Below are positions 59,981 to 64,000 of a stretch of 64,000 nt of DNA, piece after piece; within the stretch, counting starts at the first letter, position 1; the number at the start of each line of letters is the position of its first letter. Under the pieces are notes generated by a model that searched no databases, had not been told where the DNA came from, and saw only the letters and a program-made list of their open reading frames with translations. The translations under genes and the position numbers were made by a program. Source of the stretch: Actinomadura coerulea (GTDB lineage Bacteria; Actinomycetota; Actinomycetes; Streptosporangiales; Streptosporangiaceae); NCBI RefSeq assembly GCF_014208105.1, contig NZ_JACHMQ010000001.1:3596001-3660000 (forward strand). Direction: 5' to 3'.

Positions 59981-61759
59981 ATGCAGGAGCTGCGCCTCGT
60001 CGCGGTCAGCGAGGACGGTACGTACCTCGTCCTGGCCACCGCGGGCCGAGGCACCCGGTTCACCCTGCCCGTCGACGACCGGCTCCGCGCCGCGGTCCGT
60101 GGGCACTTCTCCCGCCTCGGCCAGTTCGAGATCGAAGTGGAGAGTCCCTTGCGCCCCAAGGAGATCCAGACCCGCATCAGGTCCGGGGAGACCGCGGAGG
60201 AGATCGCCGAGTCGGCGGGCATCCCGGTCGAACGGGTCCGCTGGTTCGAGGGTCCGGTCCTGCAGGAACGCGAATACATGGCCCAGCAGGCGCAGCGCGT
60301 CGCCGTCCGGCGCCCCGGCGAGTCGACCCCGGGCCCGCCGCTCGGCGAGACCGTCGAGGAGCGCCTCGGCCGCGGCGGCGTCGACCTGGAAGAGGTCGAG
60401 TGGGACTCCTGGAAGTGCGAGGACAACACCTGGCGCGTCCGGCTGTCCTTCTTCGAGGGCGGCCGCCCGCACGCCGCCGAGTGGACGTTCGACCCGCGCC
60501 GCCGGCACGTCTCCCCGCTGGACGAGGTCGCCGCCCGGCTCACCTCCGTCGAGTGGGACGACGACGACGCGCTCTCCGACACCGTCACGCCGCTCGTGCC
60601 GCGCCGCCCCGCGATGAAGGTCGTCTCCAGCGACCGCGACGCCCTGCCCGGCCGCGGCCTGCCCGCGCGCGGCCTGCCCGCGGAGCCCGAGCAGCCGGCA
60701 CCCGAGCCGCTGCGCGCCGCCGAGCCCCGCGCCTACATCGTCGAGCGCGGCCGCATGGTCGACCCGCGGCCCGCCTTCCGCGAGGCGAACGAGCCGCCGT
60801 CCCTGCGGGAGGCCGCGGCCCCCCGTCCGGCCGCGCACGCCCCTGAGCCGCCCCCTCCGGCCCCGCCGTCCGAGGAGGCGGCTCCGGAGGCGCCCTCCAC
60901 CGAAACCCTCGCCGACGAGGACGCCACGGCCGTCCAGAGCGAGGAGGCGCAGAGCGCCGCAGCCGGGCCCGCGTCCGCGGAGCCGGCCGAGTCCCCCGCC
61001 GCGGGCGGCGAGGACGCCGTCGAACTCGCGGGCGAGACCGCCGGACCCGGCGGGACGGCCGTCGAGGACGCCGACGACGTCGCCGCCGAGGCCGTCGCCG
61101 AGGAAGCACGCCCCGCCGAGGCCGCCGAGGAGCCGGAGGACGCGCCCCCGGCCCCCGAGGAGGTCGAAGCACTCGGAGCGGACGTCTCCGGAGAGGTCCC
61201 GGAAGAGGAGCACGCGTCCGGCGAACCGGCCGAGCCCGCCCTGAGCGGGCAGGCGGGCGACGACCGCGAGCCGGACGAGGCGCACGCGGCGGAGGACGCG
61301 CCCGAAGCCGTCAGCGCGGCGCCGGAGGCCGTGGCGGCTCCCGAACCGGTCCGGGCCGACCCCGCGACGGAGCCGGAGGAACCGGCCGCGGCCGCCGGGA
61401 CGCCGCCCGCCGCCGTCCGGCCGCCGGTCGAGGACGACGCGCCGCGCGCCCCCGAGGACGAGCGGGAGGCCGCACCCGTCCGCAGGGCCGCTCCGGCCCG
61501 CGAGCCCGCCGCGGAGAGCAAGCCCGTGGCCCCGCCGCGGCAGCCGGCGCGCCCGCCCGCCAAGAAGAAGCCGGCGGCCCGGCCGACCATGCCCCCCGCC
61601 GCTCAGGACAAGCCGGCCACCGGATCACCGGCCGCCGCGGCGGCGGCCGGCGAGCCCGCGGGCTCGCCGCGTCCGGCCCGGCGCCGCAAGGCCAAGGGCA
61701 AGCGCGCCTCCGTCCCGTCCTGGGACGAGATCATGTTCGGTGCCCGCCGGCCCGAATAG
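59981..61759 (+). CDS. sepH: SepH, FtsZ-regulating septation protein (DUF3071)
   Basis: 592 residues. N-terminal DUF3071 domain (about 1-165) with helix-turn-helix IQTRIRSGETAEEIAESAGI PVERVRWFEGPVLQERE; very long Glu/Ala/Pro-rich disordered linker (about 215-560); terminal conserved basic motif RKAKGKRASVPSWDEIMFG. In Streptomyces SepH binds FtsZ and promotes protofilament assembly and constriction. Long linker is typical for the order. ATG 59981, GGAAGG eight bases upstream. Last 29 bases overlap the convergent PH-domain gene, an unusual antisense arrangement. Confidence 0.92.
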   Translation: MQELRLVAVSEDGTYLVLATAGRGTRFTLPVDDRLRAAVRGHFSRLGQFEIEVESPLRPKEIQTRIRSGETAEEIAESAGIPVERVRWFEGPVLQEREYMAQQAQRVAVRRPGESTPGPPLGETVEERLGRGGVDLEEVEWDSWKCEDNTWRVRLSFFEGGRPHAAEWTFDPRRRHVSPLDEVAARLTSVEWDDDDALSDTVTPLVPRRPAMKVVSSDRDALPGRGLPARGLPAEPEQPAPEPLRAAEPRAYIVERGRMVDPRPAFREANEPPSLREAAAPRPAAHAPEPPPPAPPSEEAAPEAPSTETLADEDATAVQSEEAQSAAAGPASAEPAESPAAGGEDAVELAGETAGPGGTAVEDADDVAAEAVAEEARPAEAAEEPEDAPPAPEEVEALGADVSGEVPEEEHASGEPAEPALSGQAGDDREPDEAHAAEDAPEAVSAAPEAVAAPEPVRADPATEPEEPAAAAGTPPAAVRPPVEDDAPRAPEDEREAAPVRRAAPAREPAAESKPVAPPRQPARPPAKKKPAARPTMPPAAQDKPATGSPAAAAAAGEPAGSPRPARRRKAKGKRASVPSWDEIMFGARRPE

Positions 61760-63173
61760 GCTCGGCGCCCGCACCGGGCGGCCCGTCCAGGAACGGGGTC
61801 AGCCACGCCGGGGTGATGGCGGCGGCGAGGGCCACGGCGTCCGCCTCGGACATGTCCGCCGCCGAGCAGCCCCCGTCGCCCGCGCCCACGGCCGCGAAGA
61901 GGGTGGCGAGGCCCAGCCTGCGCTGGAAGAGCGTCTGGCGGACCCGCCAGCCGATGACGGCCGAGTGCTCGACGACGACCTGGCGGCGGCTCAGGGAGCC
62001 GGACCGGACGGTGAGGCGCTCCCCGTCGGTGGCGTGGCCCAGCTGCCGGTAGCGGTCGAGCCCCAGCGGCACCGCGAGGACGGCGGCCACGGCGCACGCG
62101 CTCGCGACCCAGGGCTGCCCGGCGAGGACCGCCAGGACGGCGACGCCGGCCGGGGGCGCCACCGCGCGGACGACGCGGCGGCTCCGCGCGGCCGGCGGGT
62201 GCGCGGTCAGCGGCCCGGGGACGTTCCCGACGACGCGCGCGGCGAGGGCCTCCGCGGCCGCCCGCGGCGCGGCGGGCAGCAGCCGCCCCCGCTGGGCGGC
62301 GTCCCCCAGCCCGGTGACGAGGGCGCCGAGGCGCGTCACGCCCGCCGCCCGCTCGAAGGGGTTGTCGGCGAGCTCGACGCCCCGCAGCCGGCGGCGTTCG
62401 AGGGAGACGCTGCGGCGGGTGACGAGCCCGCGCTCGGCGACGAGGGACCCGTCCCGCTCGTGGACGGTGAAGTCCCAGTTGAAGAGGGTGAAGGCGATCA
62501 CCGACATGACGGGCATGGCGACCAGCGTGAGGATGGCCAGCGCCACGACCAGGGCGGTGGGCAGCCCCACCACGTCGTGCCCGAGGGTCGCCACGCGCTC
62601 ACGCGTGATCAGACCGAGGTCGTCGCCGAGGTTGTAGACGGTGCCGAGGAGGCTGCCCGCCAGCGCGAACGGCGTCAGCAGGTAGGCGCCGCTCAGCGGG
62701 GCGTACAGGTACCAGCGGCGCCGCATGCGGCCGAGGGTGCGGCGCGGCGGGACCGGGGCGTCCCGGGCGAGCAGGACGCCGCGCAGCCGTTCGGCCTCGC
62801 CGCGGGAGACCGCGTTCAGCTCCCCCTCGCCGCCGTCCGCCCCGGCGTCGATGTGCACGACCGCGAGCCTGAGCAGCCGGTGCGGGAGGGACGCGCTGAT
62901 GTCCACGCCCCGGATCCGGTCGCGCGGGATGCTCTTGACCGACCGGCCGACGAGCGCGCGCCGGAACTCGATGCGGTCCTCGTGCAGGACGTAGGTGAAC
63001 GTCGCCCAGTTCGCGACGTGGTAGACGAACCCGAAGGCCAGCCCCACGAGCGTGAAGTAGAACGCGGTGGACAGCCCGCCCACGAGCAGGCCCGTCGCGC
63101 CGGCGGCGAGGAGCGCGAGGAGCTCGCGGACGGCGCCGACCACGAAGGTGAGCGGATGCAGGCGTGCGGTCAC
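61731..63173 (-). CDS. Large PH-domain (YdbT-like) membrane protein
   Basis: 480 residues. Three bacterial PH (bPH2/DUF304) modules alternate with about six TM helices: TFTYVLHEDRIEFRRALVGR, NWDFTVHERDGSLVAERGLV and GERLTVRSGSLSRRQVVVEH start the three beta units. YdbT with YdbS works in antibiotic-stress envelope defence in Bacillus. GTG 63173 overlaps the stop of the YdbS-like gene by four bases (GTGA). Its 3' end overlaps sepH convergently. Confidence 0.85.
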   Translation of the reverse strand: MTARLHPLTFVVGAVRELLALLAAGATGLLVGGLSTAFYFTLVGLAFGFVYHVANWATFTYVLHEDRIEFRRALVGRSVKSIPRDRIRGVDISASLPHRLLRLAVVHIDAGADGGEGELNAVSRGEAERLRGVLLARDAPVPPRRTLGRMRRRWYLYAPLSGAYLLTPFALAGSLLGTVYNLGDDLGLITRERVATLGHDVVGLPTALVVALAILTLVAMPVMSVIAFTLFNWDFTVHERDGSLVAERGLVTRRSVSLERRRLRGVELADNPFERAAGVTRLGALVTGLGDAAQRGRLLPAAPRAAAEALAARVVGNVPGPLTAHPPAARSRRVVRAVAPPAGVAVLAVLAGQPWVASACAVAAVLAVPLGLDRYRQLGHATDGERLTVRSGSLSRRQVVVEHSAVIGWRVRQTLFQRRLGLATLFAAVGAGDGGCSAADMSEADAVALAAAITPAWLTPFLDGPPGAGAEPIRAGGHRT

Positions 63174-63730
63174 GTGGCGTCGTCGCGGAGGTCGTGCGCG
63201 CGGTGCGCGAGGTCTTCGGCGAGACGCGTCGCCACGTCCACGGGCAGGCCCGCGACCTCCGAGGAGCCGGTGTGGGACGCGGTGTTCACCTCGATGGTGG
63301 CGAGGCCGAGCATCCGTTCGATCAGCCCCTGCTTGCTGTCGACGGTCTGGATGCGCCCGACGGGCACCAGCAGCCATTCGCGGCTGAACCAGCCCGTCCG
63401 CGTGTAGACGACGTCGGAGCTGACCTCCCAGCGGTGGACGCGGTACCGCCACACGGGCGCGACCGCGACCATGAGCAGGCCCGCGGCGCCGACAATGTAG
63501 GGGAGCCAGCCGATCCGGCCGGTCAGCCAGGCGGGCGGCGCGTCCCAGCCCGCGTCGCCGACCCAGGCGGCCACGCCGAGGGCGAGGCCGAACCCCAGAC
63601 CCCACACCAGCAGGTACTCGATGGCCCAGTGCGCGATCGCGCGGGGCGACACCCGGTGTTCGGGCGGCCGCAGACTCGGCGGGTGCGGCCCGCCGCCGTC
63701 CCTCCGGCGACCACGCCGCACCGACGTCAC
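63170..63730 (-). CDS. PH-domain (YdbS-like) membrane protein
   Basis: 186 residues. Basic N-terminus, two TM helices (about 36-58 and 72-90), then a single bPH2 domain: WEVSSDVVYTRTGWFSREWL, VPVGRIQTVDSKQGLIERML, ATIEVNTASHTGSSEVAGLP. Partner of the larger YdbT-like protein. GTG 63730 starts MTSVRRGRRRDGG. First gene of the operon; the upstream DNA to the window end contains three 21-bp tandem repeats. Confidence 0.87.
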   Translation of the reverse strand: MTSVRRGRRRDGGGPHPPSLRPPEHRVSPRAIAHWAIEYLLVWGLGFGLALGVAAWVGDAGWDAPPAWLTGRIGWLPYIVGAAGLLMVAVAPVWRYRVHRWEVSSDVVYTRTGWFSREWLLVPVGRIQTVDSKQGLIERMLGLATIEVNTASHTGSSEVAGLPVDVATRLAEDLAHRAHDLRDDAT

Positions 63731-63837
63731 AACGCGAGTCTAGAGCGCCGGGGGCGCCCTCCCGCCGCTTCGGGCGGCCGGAACCGCCGGGGAACCGGCG
63801 GCACGATCGCGGCCGCGGCGTCGTTTCTGTCCTTGGT

Positions 63838-63900
63838 GCGTGCGAGATTTCCAGCGGCGCGTGCGAGATTGTCGGTGGCGCATGCGAGGTTGTGGCGTGG
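63838..63900. repeat. Three 21-bp tandem repeats upstream of the PH-domain operon
   Basis: Copies at 63838-63858, 63859-63879 and 63880-63900 share GCGTGCGAGATT-type starts with diverging ends. They lie about 110 bases upstream of the PH-domain operon start on the other strand; no gene covers 63731-64000, although a gene beyond the window could. Function unknown. Confidence 0.7.
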
Positions 63901-64000
63901 TTCACGCCGCCGGGGCGCAGTGCCCGGGGCGGCGGCAGAAATTTTGGATGCACTTGAACCGGACTCCGCCTATTTTGGCTGGGCCCCTGGCCGGGGGCGC

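Noticed and set aside
1..64000. tRNA, rRNA, CRISPR arrays, integrases, transposases
   Set aside because: Looked for T-loop GGTTCGANNCC patterns, spaced direct repeats and DDE/tyrosine recombinase motifs; nothing convincing was found by eye.

Overview
The window reads as a chromosomal segment of a high-GC filamentous actinomycete. The best fit is Streptosporangiales/Thermomonosporaceae (Actinomadura-like). This rests on third-position GC bias, GTG/TTG starts, and actinobacteria-restricted families: SepH (DUF3071), DUF3710, DUF3159, DUF4193, DUF4235, a CutRS-like pair, and the tiny ribosomal protein bL37. I saw no IS element, CRISPR array, phage module, rRNA or tRNA. The genus call is an inference.

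Layout. 1-0.7 kb: three gene remnants (SDR, LysR, sigma region 4). 0.8-8 kb: ROK sugar kinase and manA operon, a DnaJ-zinc-finger-like peptide, MFS/Lrp divergent pair, acyl-CoA synthetase, APH-family kinase, zf-TFIIB protein. 8-13 kb: a complete Pnkp-Hen1 RNA-repair operon, divergent from a bacterial-type PARG gene. 13-20.5 kb: TetR/DHA2-efflux pair with an operator array, LLM oxidoreductase, secreted proteins, Eis-like and GNAT acetyltransferases. 20.8-27.1 kb: conserved block of RNA m5U methyltransferase, KimA-like K+ transporter, two TrkA/Ceo proteins, DUF3159 and an OB-fold protein. 27.2-34.2 kb: accessory genes (second DHA2 pump, ABC/FtsX exporter, ArsB/NhaD permease, PIG-L deacetylase, bL37). 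34.3-35.6 kb: DUF3710 and dut. 35.8-38.8 kb: a translationally coupled cassette of an unknown protein, MauE, MauD, a 12-cysteine Tat substrate and two membrane proteins. 38.9-45.3 kb: YidC2, P450, PF10118 protein, valS, DUF4235. 45.5-54 kb: DUF4193, two tandem receptor Ser/Thr kinases (the second fused to a peptide-binding ectodomain), CutRS-like system. 54.1-63.7 kb: inositol-phosphatase, ferrochelatase, lytic transglycosylase, sugar-lactone oxidase, SepH, paired PH-domain membrane proteins.

How genes work together. Pnkp and Hen1 heal, seal and methyl-protect cut RNA, and the adjacent PARG could remove ADP-ribose from protein or nucleic acid ends. The KimA-like importer faces two RCK-domain proteins that plausibly gate it. 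In the Mau-like cassette, MauE and MauD would supply extracytoplasmic disulfides to the 12-Cys exported protein. Gene order mirrors mau B-E-D-A, but the B position holds a small protein with no beta-propeller or signal peptide. This cassette is my main candidate for an undescribed system. The kinase fused to an oligopeptide-binding domain is second.
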